Shown here in pieces: positions 21,637-33,090 of a stretch of 64,000 nt of DNA. This DNA comes from Anisodus tanguticus. Taxonomy: Eukaryota; Streptophyta; Magnoliopsida; Solanales; Solanaceae. The DNA is taken from positions 6,270,142 to 6,334,141 of the forward strand of contig CM067555.1 in assembly GCA_034509755.1 (NCBI GenBank). The letters run 5' to 3'. The translations under genes and the position numbers were made by a program. The notes beneath the pieces are model-generated. The model did not search any database and had not been told where the DNA came from. It saw only the letters and a program-made list of their open reading frames with translations. How positions within the stretch are numbered: the first letter of the stretch is position 1; each line of letters opens with the position of its first letter.

Positions 21637-22720
21637 ATGTCTCCGTTAAAGAACGTGTTTCATCCTGCCCTTACAGTCTCCAACATCAAGAACCTCATCC
21701 CTATTATTCATGAGATGGAAAAAGTCCAATACGCGATGTGGGTGGAATTATTCAAGGTTCACGCATGCTCGCATCAAGTCCTACATCACATCATCCCCTC
21801 GGAAACTGGCAAGGAGAAGGTACCTACCCCCGAGGATGATCCTACGTTATGGAAAACCTTTGATGCTACCGTTCTCCAGTGAATTATTCCACTATCTCTA
21901 CACACCTCTTGCAGACGATTATTAAAACTGTCGCTACGACGATGAAAACTTGGAATAGGTGTGTGATATATTCCAAGATAACAAAAAAATTTGTGTTGAC
22001 ACTCTGGAGCAGGAATTTTCCCATGTCAACATGAAAGATTTTCCGAACGTCTCAGCATATTGTAAAAGGCTGAAGGAATTAGCGGATCAACTCCGAACTG
22101 TTAGTACGCCCGTTACCAATGATTGTCTTGTTCTTCAGATGGTTGCAAGGCCTATCCAAGGCCTATAATGGAGTTGGGACACTGCTTCGTCAAAGTAATC
22201 CTCTCCCACCATTTTATCATGCCCGTTCCATGCTCACGTTGGAAGAGGCCGGTTTGGCTAAGAAAGCGGCTATCAGAGCAAATTCCATCATGATGATGGC
22301 CACGTCAAATGACCCTCACTCATTCTCCAAAAATTTGGGCCAAAACCGTACCAACAGTGGCGGAAAAAGGGGTCAAAATTGAAAAAATAATTGCAAGAAT
22401 CGCGGAGGCAGTCGCGGTGGTAACGTCGGCGGTGGTGGTGGTCGGAACAGTGGCGAAGGCAGCAGTGGCGCTCGTAGGCCAACTGACCACAGCCGTATCC
22501 TGGAAACCGGGCCCAATTCCAGTCAACTTCCAAGCTCAGTTTTCCGGTCCGGAATAATGCATCACGATCCAGTGTTGGGCCAGGGTAGCAGGCAGGCATG
22601 CTTGGGCCTCGGCCTCAGTAGGCCTTCACTGTTGTGGGCCCAACTCCGATCCCGACACCTACGGATATTGAGGCCACAATGTATACACATGGATTACATC
22701 CCCTAGACGTAAATTGGTAC
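21637..22720 (+). pseudogene. Copia 3 gag (broken)
   Basis: Starts MSPLKNVFHPALTVSNIKN; other parts are EMEKVQYAMWVELFKVHA, CDIFQDNKKICVDTLEQEFS, YCKRLKELADQLRTV, YNGVGTLLRQSNPLPPFYHA and LTLEEAGLAKKAA, in three frames with at least three frameshifts and a stop after the TVLQ segment. A Gly/Asn-rich tail follows without a readable zinc knuckle, as in the sister element at 31540-32607. Confidence 0.85.
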
Positions 22721-24290
22721 ATGGACACCGGAACCACTTCTCATATGACGTCCACACAAGGTACTCTCTCTTCTTATTTCAATTTGAGCAATAATCGTGA
22801 CGTTATTATTGGGAATAGTAACTCAATTCCAATTCGCGGTTATGGTCATACGAATTTGTCTCCCCCACATCCACATCTCGTCTTGAAAAATGTTCTTCAT
22901 GCCCCTAGCTTAATTAAAATTTTGGTGTTTGTCTGATAATTCACCACTGATAATTGAGTTTCTCTTAATTTTGATCCGTTTCAGTTTTCTGTGAAGGATT
23001 TCAATATGGGAATACCTCTAATGAGATACAATAGTATGGGAGAGCTTTATCCAATCACCACCATTTCCACGAGTCAAGCCACACCTTCTACCTTTGCCGC
23101 TCTTTCTCCTTCCTTGTGGCATGCACGTTTGGGTCATCTGGGGTCATCTATTATGTCTTCTCTGCATAAAAATAATTTTATTGCTTGTAAGGGTACGCTT
23201 AGTACTCCACTTTGTCCTTCTTGTCCATTAGGGAAACATGTTAGATTACCGTTTGTAGCCTCTACTTCTCATACTTTTATGTCTTTTGACATTATTCACA
23301 ATGATTTATAGATATCTCTCATTTTAAGTTCTTTGGCCATCGTTATTATGTTTTATTTTTGGATGATTATTCTAATTTTTTGTGGACCTTTCCTTTATCT
23401 AAATAGTCTCAAGTCTTTTCCACATTCTTAAAATTTAGAGCATTCATCTGTACCCAATTCGAACGGAAAATTAAAAATATTCAATGTGATAATGGCAGGG
23501 AATATGATAATGGGTCGTTTCAAGAGTTTTGTGACACTAATGACATATCTTATCGGTTTTCTTGTCCACATACATCCTCACAAAATGGGAAGGCCGAGAG
23601 AAAAATTTGTTCCATAAATAATATTGTCCGTACCTTGCTAGTCCATGAGTCATTACCACATTTTTTTTGGCATCATGCATTGCAAATGGCTACATATCTA
23701 CTTAACATCCTCTCTCTTAAAGGCTTAGCATATCAATCCCCACTTAAAATTCTTTACAGTAAATATCCTTCGTATTCTCATCTTAGTGTGTTTGGGTGTT
23801 TATACTATCTACTTTTTTCGTCTACTACAATTAACAAACTTCAAGCCCGCTCTACCACGTGTGTGTTTTTGGGTTATCCATCTAATTATTGTGGTTACAA
23901 ATGTTATGATTTATCCTTAACAAAATTATAATTAGTCGCCATGTTATTTTTGATGAGTCCCAATTTCCGTTTGCTAAATTGAGTAGTCCCGTATCTAGTT
24001 CGTATAATTTTTTGGATGATGAGATCTCACTTTATATCATCCACCTTTTATCTGAAATGTCCCGTGAATCGAATCCGCTAGCAGGCCCACTGCCTACTGG
24101 CCCACATTTTCCTGGTCTAGCGTCGTCTGGCCTACATGTTCTCAATAGTGGACCGATGTCTCGGCCCAGTACCGATATCGGTACTGACCCAGCTTCACGA
24201 CCCACTGCCAGTTCTGATGCAGTTCCAGTTTTTCGTCCCTTTGTTGGGCCAGCAGGCAAGCTGCCAACAAAATAATTTCCCCAATCCCGT
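22721..24290 (+). pseudogene. Copia 3 protease and integrase (broken)
   Basis: Protease site WYMDTGTTSHMTS near 22715-22755 keeps D-T-G. Pre-integrase LWHARLGHLG and CPSCPLGKHVRLPF follow, then FDIIHNDL with the first Asp just before a stop at 23309. The catalytic core continues in other frames (CDNGREYDN-like near 23490) and resumes at ESLPHFFWHHALQMATYLLN and TTCVFLGYPSNYCGYKCYD. A Pro/Gly-rich linker (23979-24275) leads toward RT. Many frame changes. Confidence 0.8.
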
Positions 24291-24399
24291 CCACTTCTAC
24301 CTCGAGTCAAGGGTCCGTTACTCGTAGCCAAAGAGAGATTTTTAAACAGAAACAACATTTTAATCTTAATTCTAATGTCACCAAATCTCCCCTACCACA

Positions 24400-24965
24400 T
24401 AACATGGTGTCTGTCCTTCATGACCCGAATTGGAAATTGGTCATAGATGACGAATATAATGCTCTTATTGAAAATAAGACGTGGGAGTTGGTGCCCCGTC
24501 CACTTGGTGTTAATATTATTTAGTCCATGTGGATTTTTACTAATAAAGAAAATTATGATAGTTCTTTTGATAAGTATAAGGCCCGTCTTGTAGGTGATGG
24601 TAAAACGCAACAGGTTGGCATGGATTGTGGAGAGACATTTAGTCCGGTGGTCAAACCGACAACCATTTGCACTGTGCTCAGTCTAGCTCTCTCGAAAGCA
24701 CGACCCATTCACCAGCTGGATGTAAAAAATATTTTCTTACACGGTGATCTTAAGGAGACAGTTTACATGCATCGGCCCTAGGATTTTAGGGACCCCAATT
24801 ATCCTCATCGTGTCTGTTTGCTGAAACATTCCTTGTATGGGCTTAAGCAGGCCCCCCATGCTTGGTATAAAAGGTTTGCAGATTATGTATCTACTATTGG
24901 GTTTTCTCACTATAGATCTGATCATTATATGTCGTGGTACTTCTTTGGCATACATATTATTTTTA
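24400..24965 (+). pseudogene. Copia 3 reverse transcriptase, 5' part
   Basis: Reads DDEYNALIENKTWELVPRP, a stop where Arg is usual, then MWIFTNKENYDSSFDKYKAR, GETFSPVVKPTTICTVLSL, HQLDVKNIFLHGDLKETVYM, SLYGLKQAPHAWYKRFADYV. The frame is lost just before the YVDD motif, where foreign DNA begins near 24966. The remaining part resumes at 26334. Confidence 0.85.
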
Positions 24966-24989
24966 GGTAAAGATGGGCAGCTGGTGTGT

Positions 24990-25267
24990 TTGTTGGAGAA
25001 GATCATGGAGTCGCAATCTCAACAAATTTGACTTGTTCAAGTTTTTACTATTTCTCCCACATTTTACACAGCTCCTAATTCACACGCCTAAGTCGCTTTT
25101 ACCCCATAGTAAAAATATTATTGCTTAACGTGAAGTAAGGCAAAACTATTATAAAAAAATGTTGGTCTGAATGTTGTGACATTTGTCCCAACATTTTATG
25201 CATTCAACAACATTACTTCAGAGGATATGTTGGATCAAATGTCACAACACCAAACCCAACATCAACA
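24990..25267 (-). repeat. LTR fragment, same family as 53900-54700
   Basis: Minus strand begins TGTTGATGTTGGGTTTGGTG at 25267 and matches the plus-strand LTR starting TGTTAATGTTGGGTTTGGTG at 53900, including CCAACATAT-TTCTGAAGTA, TGCCTTACTTCACGTTAAGC and TGTAAAATGTGGGAGAAA. Only the first 280 bases are present. Confidence 0.8.
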
Positions 25268-25506
25268 AGGACGATGAGGATTGGACACATTTTGGTGAAT
25301 TTTACGACCTTGACACCCAAACGTGGCAATGTTTATCGTTAAAGGTAGAAAACATTCAAAAGTTTGATACAAGTTATACATGCCTTATGGATAAAACAAC
25401 AATAGTTTTTTATTCATTCGGAGGAGGTTCTATGTTGTTTTATGATGTTGTTAAGGAGGAGTTGCGTTACGAGGAACATCATCCAAATTTGGAATCGGGG
25501 AAATAG
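25268..25506 (+). pseudogene. Possible captured host exon (kelch/F-box-associated-like)
   Basis: Eighty codons without a stop, reading EFYDLDTQTWQCLSLKVENI, a Trp-containing strand after a D-L-D-T turn as in kelch-type beta propellers, then YSFGGGSMLFYDVVKEEL, a Gly-rich turn and Y-D-V pattern of the next blade. No intron border, start or other blades are seen. It abuts an LTR start at 25267. The kelch reading is an inference from blade-like spacing; the family could be another beta-propeller. Confidence 0.35.
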
Positions 25507-25639
25507 GTGTTAGGCAAGGACTTAAAGGTTGTAAGTATCTTGACATTTTATTCTGCATTGCGAGAATTAATAAGGCGCTAGTATGTTACTCAACATTGTA
25601 TTGGTTTAGCTGTGACCTGTGCTTATATGGGTATGATTT

Positions 25640-26333
25640 TTGTAAGGGAAGATGGTTTCAATCGAGGAGTCTTCGAAAAAAACTTTAACTGGCCACTTTA
25701 ACCAGTTGCAAAGATTAAGTCCATTCGGATTTTGCTTGCAATAATTGCATACTATGATTATGATATTTAGCAGATGGATGTTAAGACCGCTTTCCTAAAT
25801 GGAAATCTAATTGAGAAAGTGTATATGATACAGCCTGAAAGTTTTATATCCAAGTCAAAATCCAAAACAGTATGCAAACTACAAAAGTCCATTTACGGAC
25901 TTAAGCAAGTCTCAAAGAGTTGGAATATTTGCTTTGACAAAGCTATCAAATCGTTTGACTTTGTCAGAAGCAAGGAGGATCCATGCGTTTATAGTAAACG
26001 CAAGGAAGAGAGTATTGTTTTCATTATCATATATGTAGATGACACATTATTAATGGGAAATGATAGGTCTCTTATGCAATCAGTGAAGGAATGGTTGTCC
26101 AGCACCTTTATGATGAATGACTTAAGTGAAGCCTGCTACATTCTTGAAATTAGGATCTACAGAGATAGACCTAATAGATTGTTAGGGTTGTCACAGTTTA
26201 CATACATAGACAAAGTGCTAAGTCGTTTCTCAATGGAAAACTCCAAGAGATGAGGTATTCATATGGGTCAAGGCATCAAGTTATCTAAGAAGGATAGTCC
26301 TTCAACTGTTATAGAACTTGAACGCATGAAGAG
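25640..26333 (+). pseudogene. Second Copia reverse transcriptase fragment
   Basis: Reads QMDVKTAFLNGNLIEKVYMI, KSIYGLKQVSKSWNICFDKA, FIIIYVDDTLLMGNDRSL (YVDD catalytic pair intact), AWLSS-type motif as EWLSSTFMMNDLSEACYIL, and GLSQFTYIDKVLSRFSMENS. A stop at 26251 follows. This subfamily differs from Copia 3 and from 27986-33085. Start and end of the element are missing. Confidence 0.85.
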
Positions 26334-26745
26334 AATATTGATTGCCTCGTCTGATAATCTACGCAGATCTATCATGTCCCTTATCAGTTCAGAATTTGCA
26401 ATGAAGGACTTGGGGCCCTTGAGCTATTTTTTGGGCATTGCAGTCACTCGTCATGCAGGTGGTTTATTTTTATCACAGAAAAAGTATGTGGCAAACATGT
26501 AAGTCTACTTCTACTCCGGTTGATACCGAACCCAAGCTGAGTGCTACATCTAGCACATCATACAAGGATCACACCCAGTATTGTAGTCTTGCAGGGGCTC
26601 TTCAGTATCTGACTTTCACAAGACCAGATATTACGTATGCAGTACAACAAGTGTGTTTATTATGCATGATCCGCGAATTGAGCACATGCATGCGCTCAAA
26701 CGTATTGTCCGATACATACAGGGCACGCTTCATAAATAATTTAGG
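26334..26745 (+). pseudogene. Copia 3 RT C-terminal part and RNase H start
   Basis: Resumes Copia 3: SEFAMKDLGPLSYFLGIAVT, then a frameshift near 26480 to CKSTSTPVDTEPKLSATSS, AGALQYLTFTRPDITYAVQQ. Sequence similarity ends near 26745, before the RNase H active site; the rest of the element and 3' LTR are missing. Confidence 0.85.
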
Positions 26746-27985
26746 TTATAATTGATTATCTTCTTCTATCTTCCTCGTTCTTTAGTACATAAGGATCACA
26801 TGCCGATAACGTGCATCAACAAACGTCTTCCAATGTCTCTAAAAAAATTATTGATAAGAAATTTTAACAATGATCTTGATCTTAACATATTTTACACAAG
26901 TAACATTATAAATTTTAGAGAGCTCATAACGTCAAAATTCTATCATCCTCCTTGTCCAACCATTTTGAAATATTTATTGCGGTTCAAGTAGGCAGCAGTT
27001 ATAACTTTTTAGATTTAATTACTTTCTTCATCCAAATATTATACTCTATCTTTTCTTAAAGAATTCTTGATTTAACAATTATCTTAAATTATGTATATAT
27101 AATTCTTCTTTAAAACATAATTTAGTTAATTAAATATTTAAAAAAATATATCATAGATTATAAATTGTATTACATATTTTTCTCTTTTTCTTTTTATATT
27201 TATACGCTTCAAAAAAATTCATCCTTCCTTGGGTAACCGAATTAATTCTTCTTCACCTTTTACTAATCTTATGAAACATTCTAAAAATTACTTTCTACTT
27301 TGACTAATTTCTCTTACCATGGCTCATGTCTTAATATTCCTTGTATGGTTTAAACTAAGAAAATAAAATTATTTATACCCCTTGCCATGTTTTAGATTAA
27401 GGAATAAAATTCGATGCCCGTACTAAAATTTCATTCATCGATAAATGATGAATCAAGGTCTAAAGAAGAGCAACAATTCTTCTATTGGGGAAGAAAGTGA
27501 ATAGAGAGAGACAAATAATTTTACTAAATCATTTTTATTGTAGCCTAACATTTTTGCATTTTCAAGTAGTAAGATCGAAGAGTTAAAACCTAAAAGACGG
27601 GAGTAAATATCTATGAAAATATGAAAGACTTGATGACTTTTATCAACAACAAAACATGAAAATTTTGAAGACTACAACTTTACATTTCAATAAACAACTT
27701 TTCAATAAATTAACCTGTATTTCTAAATTACAAATTAATTTTACTCACATATACTATCAATAGGCTTATAAAACGTTGATCCACACGACTACGGAAGAAT
27801 ATATACGTACTTCTTTAAGCAACATGCACATCTACGTGGCTTTTTTTTCTGCTTCAATTTTTGAAAACACCCTGGCCGTAAAACACAATAAGTTAACCTC
27901 ATCAATAAAGAAAAGAAATAAAATAATAAAATTAACTAAACATAGAGAACATTTTAGAGAATACTACACAACATAATTAAATCTC
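26746..27985. other. AT-rich spacer, no gene seen
   Basis: About 1.2 kb of AT-rich DNA between two Copia elements. No coding motif, tandem repeat or element border was recognised. The last five bases (ATCTC, 27981-27985) are the target duplication of the next element. Confidence 0.4.
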
Positions 27986-28291
27986 TGAAAGAAATAATCC
28001 CCTTCATTATTTTCATTAATTGAATAGGTATATATACAAGATACAAAATAGGAGAATCCTATTCCTAAAACCTTATTCTACCATAATTCTAAACTCTACA
28101 ATTATGGTAGTGTATATTCCTAATTATGGTAACAAAATACATTACAATATACTACACATATATTTTCCAAATATACAATATTCTTAACTACCAAATCAGC
28201 CACAAAACCGAGCCCAATAATGGCCATAAATCGTGGCACTTATTATGGCAATATACACTTGTATATTGTGTGTATATTGCCATATTTAACA
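27986..28291 (-). repeat. 3' LTR of Copia 4
   Basis: On the minus strand it starts TGTTAAATATGGCAATATAC and ends GGATTATTTCTTTCA. It contains a perfect 15-bp inverted repeat (TATGGCAATATACAC, 28244-28258, and its complement 28270-28284; 11-base loop). Preceded on the minus strand by the purine tract GACTGCGGGGGTG. Confidence 0.92.
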
Positions 28292-29790
28292 CACCCCCGC
28301 AGTCATAACAGGCGGTCTTCGAACGCGAGGCTGTCCCTAAAATCTTCAAAGAGTACGAGGGAAGACCCTTTGTAAAGATGTACGCAATTTGATATTTTGA
28401 TGGGACATGACATACGCGTACCGCCCCGAGCAACCTTTTCACGGACAAAGTGAATGTCCATTTCGATATGTTTTGTGCGTTGGTCTTTGAACCGGGTTAC
28501 CCGAGAGGTAGATGGCACTAACATTATCACAATATACTAAGGTCGCCTTACGAATGGGGCAATGAAGTTCTAACGGCAAATTACGTAACCAACACGATTC
28601 TGAGACCACATTAGCTACCCCTCGATATTCGCCTGCGCACTTGAGCGGGATAGAGTCGCCTGACGCTTTGCAGACCAGGAGACCAAGTTTTTGCCAAGGA
28701 ACATACAATATCCTGACGTAGACCGTCTGGTGTCGGGACAACCACCCCAATCCGCATCTGTGTATGAGACAAGTGTGGATGTAGAAGAAGGATACAAGTG
28801 CAACCCATAGTCCAGTGTTCCCTGAATATACCGAATGATGCGTTTGATTGCATTCATGTTCTCAACTATGGGATCATGCATGAATAAACACATCTGCTGA
28901 ACAGCATACGTAATATCCGGTCTGATAAATGTAAGATACTGGAGTGCCCCTCCAAGACTGCGATAGCGGGTCGGGTCCTCGTATGGTGCACCTGCCGCGG
29001 TACTAAGCTTGGGTTTTGCATCAACTGGAGTAGAAGTGGACTTACAGGATGACATCCCAGCTCTCTCGATGATCTCAGCAGCATACTTCCGTTGAGACAA
29101 AAACAAACCACCTGAGTGACGTTTGACAGCAATCCCCAAAAAATAACTCAAGGGCCCTAAGTCTTTCATAGCGAACTCAGAAGTGAGCATGGCCATGATA
29201 GACTAGCGCAAGGCATCGGAAGAGGCAGTCAAGATGATATCATCCACATACAACAAAATGTAGGCCAATGACGAACCACGGTGGTAAATGAACAAGGAAT
29301 TATCTGACCTGTTGTGAGTGAACCCAATAGTTGAAACAAAGTCAGCAAACCTCGTGTACCAGGCCCTCGGAGACTGCTTAAGCCCATATAAGGACTTCTT
29401 CAACAAACATACATGATGAGGACGGTTTGGATCCCTGAAACCCAACGGCTGATGCATATAGATTGTTTCCTTAAGATCACCATGTATGAAAGCATTCTTG
29501 ATATCCAACTGATGAATTGGCCAAGTTTTTGAAAGAGCCAAGCTAAGCACAGTGCGAATGGTAGCTGGTTTGACCACCGGACTAAACGTCTCACCACAAT
29601 CTATCCCAACCTGCTGAGTCTTACCATCACCAACAAGTCGCGCCTTATGTCGAGCAAAGGATCCATCGAATTCTCCTTATGAGCAAAAATCCACATAGAC
29701 CTGATAACATTAATACCATATGGACGGGGCACTAACTCCCACGTCTTATTATCAATAAGAGCATTATATTCGTCAGTCATAGCAATTTTC
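28292..29790 (-). pseudogene. Copia 4 reverse transcriptase-RNase H (broken)
   Basis: RT starts MTDEYNALIDNKTWELVPRP; a one-base frameshift near 29668 in KENS-DGSFA, then PVVKPATIRTVLSLALSK, HQLDIKNAFIHGDLKETIYM, SLYGLKQSPRAWYTRFADFV, ILLYVDDIILTASSDALR with YVDD intact, then TAG at 29203-29205 where Gln is expected. RNase H: VSYTDADWGGCPDTRRSTSG with the first catalytic Asp pair, CMFLGKNLVSWSAKRQ, then frame changes to VSESCWLRNLPLELHCPI, LVYCDNVSAIYLSGNPV. Ends in the purine tract at 28292. Confidence 0.9.
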
Positions 29791-30199
29791 CAATTAGGGT
29801 CATTTGATGCGGACACAGGATTGCGGGGCAAGGGGGATTTAGAGACATCAGAATGTAAATTAAAATGTCTTTTAGGTGTAAAAAATACACCGCTGACTAC
29901 GAGTGACCGGTCTATGACTCGAGGAAGGATTGAGGGAATTTTCTGGGCTCGGGACGGAGTGGCCAGCAGGCAGTGGGCCTGCTGGCCCAAATTGGTAAAT
30001 TGACTCGTCGTACGGACCGGTTCCGAGGTGGGGCTGGATCGGCCCAATTCTTTGGCTGTTCCAGTGGTTGAAGAAGCTGCGATGGGCGGGACTGTGGGTC
30101 CAGCGGGTAGTGGGCCCGCTGGAGGATTTTTGGTGCGGGAGATGTCCGAAAAATTCCGAATAATATACGGGGATATTTGGTCATCCAAAAAATTATACG

Positions 30200-31217
30200 A
30201 CTTAGGCTCGGGAGTATGAACTTTCGTAAAAGGGAATTGAGTTTCATAAAAAATGACATGGCGATTAATTATGATTTTCTTGTAGGATAAATCAAAACAC
30301 TTATAACCACGATGATTCGACGGATAACCCAAAAATACACACGGGGTAGACCGAGCCTGAAGTTTGTTAATTGTGGTGGATGGGAATAACGGATAAAACA
30401 AGCACCCAAAAATCCGAAGATGAGATTAAGAAGGGTTCTTATTATATAGGATTTTGAGGGGGGAAGAATATGTCAGACCTTTAGAAGGAAGTATGTTAAG
30501 AAGATATGTGGCCATTTGTAGAGCATGATGCCAAAAATATGGAGGTATGAAGGCATGAATTAAGAGAGTTCGGACAATGTTATTGATGGAACGAATTTTG
30601 CGTTCGGCCTTTTCATTTTGTGGAGATGTATGAGGACACGAAAACCTAAAATTGATCCCATTATTAGCACAGAATTCCCGAAACTCCCTATTGTCATACT
30701 CTTTCCCATTATCACATTGAATATTTTTTATGTCTCTTTCGAATTAAGTACGAATGAACGCTCTAAATTTGATGAAGATGGAAAACACTTGCGATTTATT
30801 TGCAATTGGAAACGTCCACAAAAATCTAGAATAATCATCTAAAAAGAGAACATAATATCGATGACCCACTGAACTTAGAACAGGAGACGTCCATAAGTCG
30901 CTATGAATAATGTCAAATGGCATAGAAGTATGAGAATTGGAGTCTACAAATGGTAACTTAACAATTTTTCCTAATGAACAAGACTGACAAATTGGAGTAC
31001 GACTCGTACCCTTACAAGAAATAAAACTATTTTTATCTAAAGCTGATAAAATAGAATATCCCGGATGACCCAGGCGAGCATGCCACATGGAAAGAGAGAT
31101 GGCTGTAAAGGCTGACGGCAAGGCTGGACTCGATGGACTGAAACCGGGCATGATAGGATATAGATGCCCCCTACTATCACACCTCATGAGATGACTCCCC
31201 GTCTTGAAATCCTTCAC
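30200..31217 (-). pseudogene. Copia 4 integrase (broken by stops)
   Basis: Zinc module MWHARLGHPGYS with CQSCSLGKIVKLPF; first Asp in FDIIHSDLWTSPV; second Asp in QCDNGKEYDN; Glu in EKAERKIRSINN. TAA at 30744-30746 stands where Gln is expected before FERDIKNIQ, and another stop breaks the frame near 30430 before SHLRIFGC. The C-terminal part reads TTINKLQARSTPCVFLGYPS. With the stops restored the domain would be near complete, so decay is limited. Confidence 0.88.
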
Positions 31218-31387
31218 GAGAAACCGAAAGGATCAAATTCAACGAAACGAATTGTCATTTGTGAACTTTCGGACGGACACTAAATTTTTAATCAATTAGG
31301 GAGCATGTAAAGTATTTTTCAAGAGAAGTGGTGGATTGGGGGGAGACAACGTTTTCGACCATACCCTAGAATTGGAATAAAGCGCCA

Positions 31388-31539
31388 TTACCAACAATTA
31401 TCCCCGGGGGTGCTCAAATTGGAATAAGATGAGAGAGTACACGATTCGGAAGTCATGTGAGTAGTGGCACCGGTGTCCATATACCAATTTGGGTCGGTTG
31501 AGATAACCCCGAGTGTGTGTATTGCGGCCTCGATGTCGG
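31388..31539 (-). pseudogene. Copia 4 protease
   Basis: Active site DPNWYMDTGATTHMTSES with intact D-T-G. The frame ends at a stop near 31388 soon after STPGDNCW, so protease and integrase are separated. Homologous to 22715-22930 in Copia 3, where the following flap region NSIPIRGYGHTNL is readable. Confidence 0.8.
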
Positions 31540-32607
31540 TTTGAGTGGGGCTGCGCGCATGATGGGCTTGCGGAGGTCGGGGCCCAAGAACTCCTGGTCG
31601 TGGTGGAGCCGGGGCGTAGGCGCTTTGTTGTTGTCGCCTATTTGGCCGGCGGCCGGTGGGCCGCCGCCTTCTTGGGTGTTGGGCACTGGGCTGGTGGCCG
31701 GCCCGGCGGCCGGCATTGGAACTTGCTTTTGGATGGTACGGGTTCCACGCTTGCCATGGGTCCCACTGCTGGGCCCGGGGGGTGGTGGGCCACTGTACCC
31801 TGGATGGGACCCACCGCCTGCTTGTTGACCACCGGAACCGCCACCAGAACTGCCGCATTTGCCCCCGCGGTTTTTGTTATTATTTTTGCGATTATTCTTG
31901 CCGCCACCATTATTATGGTTTTGGCCCGAATTATTCACAAAACCTGAAGAACTAGGAGAGGACGCCACCATGACAACTGGGCTTGCTCGAGTAGCCGCCT
32001 TTTTAGCCAAACCGGCTTCTTCCAACGTAAGCATGGAGCGGGCTTGATGAAAGTCGGGAAGAGGGTTGCTTTGTCGAAGGAGAGTTCCAACACCATTATA
32101 GGCCTCCGAAAGACCGGCAACCAACTGTAGAACTAGACGATTATTTGTTACTGGTGCTCCAACATTACGGAGTTGATCCGCCAACTCCTTTAGTTTCTTG
32201 CAATATGCATAAACGTTCGAAAATTCGTCCATTCGAACGAGAGAGAATTCCTGCTCGAGTGTGACGACACGGGAATGTTGGTTGTCTTGGAATATGTCAC
32301 GCAATCTATTTCATGCAGCCATAGCCGTGGTATCCGGCTCAATAATCGTCTGTAGAAGGTCCAGCGAAATAGTGGCGTATATCCACTGAAGAACGGTAGC
32401 ATCAAGTGTAATCCATAACTCAGGATCCTCCGTAGGAAGGGGTCTAGCAGGAGGAATGATGTGATGAAGAACTTGATAAGATATAGCGTGAATTTTAAAC
32501 AACTCCGCCCACGTCGCATATTGGACGTTTTCCATCTCAAGGACAATAGGGATACTGCTCTTGATATTGGAAACCGTGAGGGCAGGGTGAAAATTGTTCT
32601 TAGACAT
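31540..32607 (-). pseudogene. Copia 4 gag (one stop, one frameshift)
   Basis: Starts MSKNNFHPALTVSNIKSSIP. The frame stays open to MAA, then TGA at 32311-32313 where Trp is expected, and continues in the same frame with NRLRDIFQDNQHSRVVTLEQ, YCKKLKELADQLRNVGAPVT, GLSEAYNGVGTLLRQSNPLP and a Gly/Asn-rich segment, then a Pro-rich tail. A frameshift between about 31540 and 31650 moves into the protease frame. No CCHC knuckle is seen; the Gly/Asn/Arg-rich part may bind RNA instead. Confidence 0.88.
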
Positions 32608-32769
32608 ATTAAAAGAACAAAGAAGAAAGGAAAATTTAAGAGATGTTTTTTAGAGCGGAAGACGAATTTTGGAAGAGAAACCCGAGGAGGGGGGGGGGGG
32701 TCTCGGCCAAAGGGAGGGCAAAAGTTTGAGAGAAAAAAACTTTTGTTTAGACCTAGTCTCTTGATACCA

Positions 32770-33085
32770 TGAAAGAAATAATCCCCTTCATTATTTTCAT
32801 TAATTGAATAGGTATATATACAAGATACAAAATAGGAGAATCCTATTCTTATTATATTCCTAAAACCTTATTCTACCATAATTCTAACTCTACAATTATG
32901 GTAGTGTATATTCCTAATTATGGTAACAAAATACATTACAATATACTACACATATATTTTCCAAATATACAATATTCTTAACTACCAAATCAGCCACAAA
33001 ACCGAGCCCAATAATGGCCATAAATCGTGGCACTTATTATGGCAATATACACTTGTATATTGTGTGTATATTGCCATATTTAACA
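32770..33085 (-). repeat. 5' LTR of Copia 4
   Basis: Same ends as the 3' LTR; longer by 10 bases because of an 11-bp extra TTATTATATTC-type word and a 1-base difference. The primer site TGGTATCAAGAG follows directly on the minus strand (32758-32769), complementary to initiator tRNA-Met. Confidence 0.92.
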
Positions 33086-33090
33086 ATTTC

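Larger units (their letters stand above)
24966..26333 (+). mobile_element. Composite insertion in Copia 3 RT (LTR piece, gene fragment, second Copia RT)
   Basis: Copia 3 RT breaks after AYILF and resumes with ASSDNLRRSIMSLISSEFAM; between them lie 1.37 kb of unrelated origin: an LTR fragment on the minus strand (24990-25267), a coding-like fragment (25268-25506) and part of a different Copia RT on the plus strand (25640-26333). No target duplication was found, so this may be several events or a rearrangement. Confidence 0.65.
21056..26745 (+). mobile_element. Ty1/Copia retrotransposon 3, interrupted and 3'-truncated
   Basis: Plus strand: 5' LTR ending GATTATTTCTTTCA at 21270, a TRIM unit, a second primer-site-like TGGTATAAGAAG at 21497, gag from 21637, protease, integrase, RT, a 1.37-kb insertion in RT (24966-26333), then the RT/RNase H part to about 26745. 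The gag start (FHPALTVSNIK) and the LTR end match the minus-strand element at 27986-33085, so both are one family. No 3' LTR was found. Every domain carries stops or frameshifts. Confidence 0.85.
27986..33085 (-). mobile_element. Complete Ty1/Copia retrotransposon 4
   Basis: 5.1 kb with two LTRs (27986-28291 and 32770-33085), flanked by ATCTC (27981-27985) and ATTTC (33086-33090), a 5-bp target duplication with one difference. Minus strand order: 5' LTR, primer site TGGTATCAAGAG, gag, protease, integrase, RT, RNase H, purine tract GCGGGGGTG, 3' LTR. The LTRs appear identical apart from an 11-bp and a 1-bp indel, so insertion is recent, yet gag, integrase and RT all have stops or frameshifts. 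Confidence 0.93.

Noticed and set aside
22288..22599. Minus-strand 103-codon His/Cys/Arg-rich frame
   Set aside because: Antisense to the Gly/Asn-rich gag tail of Copia 3.
31513..31955. Long plus-strand frames up to 144 codons rich in Gly, Trp and Arg
   Set aside because: Antisense to the Gly/Pro-rich gag tail of Copia 4; biased composition opens these frames.
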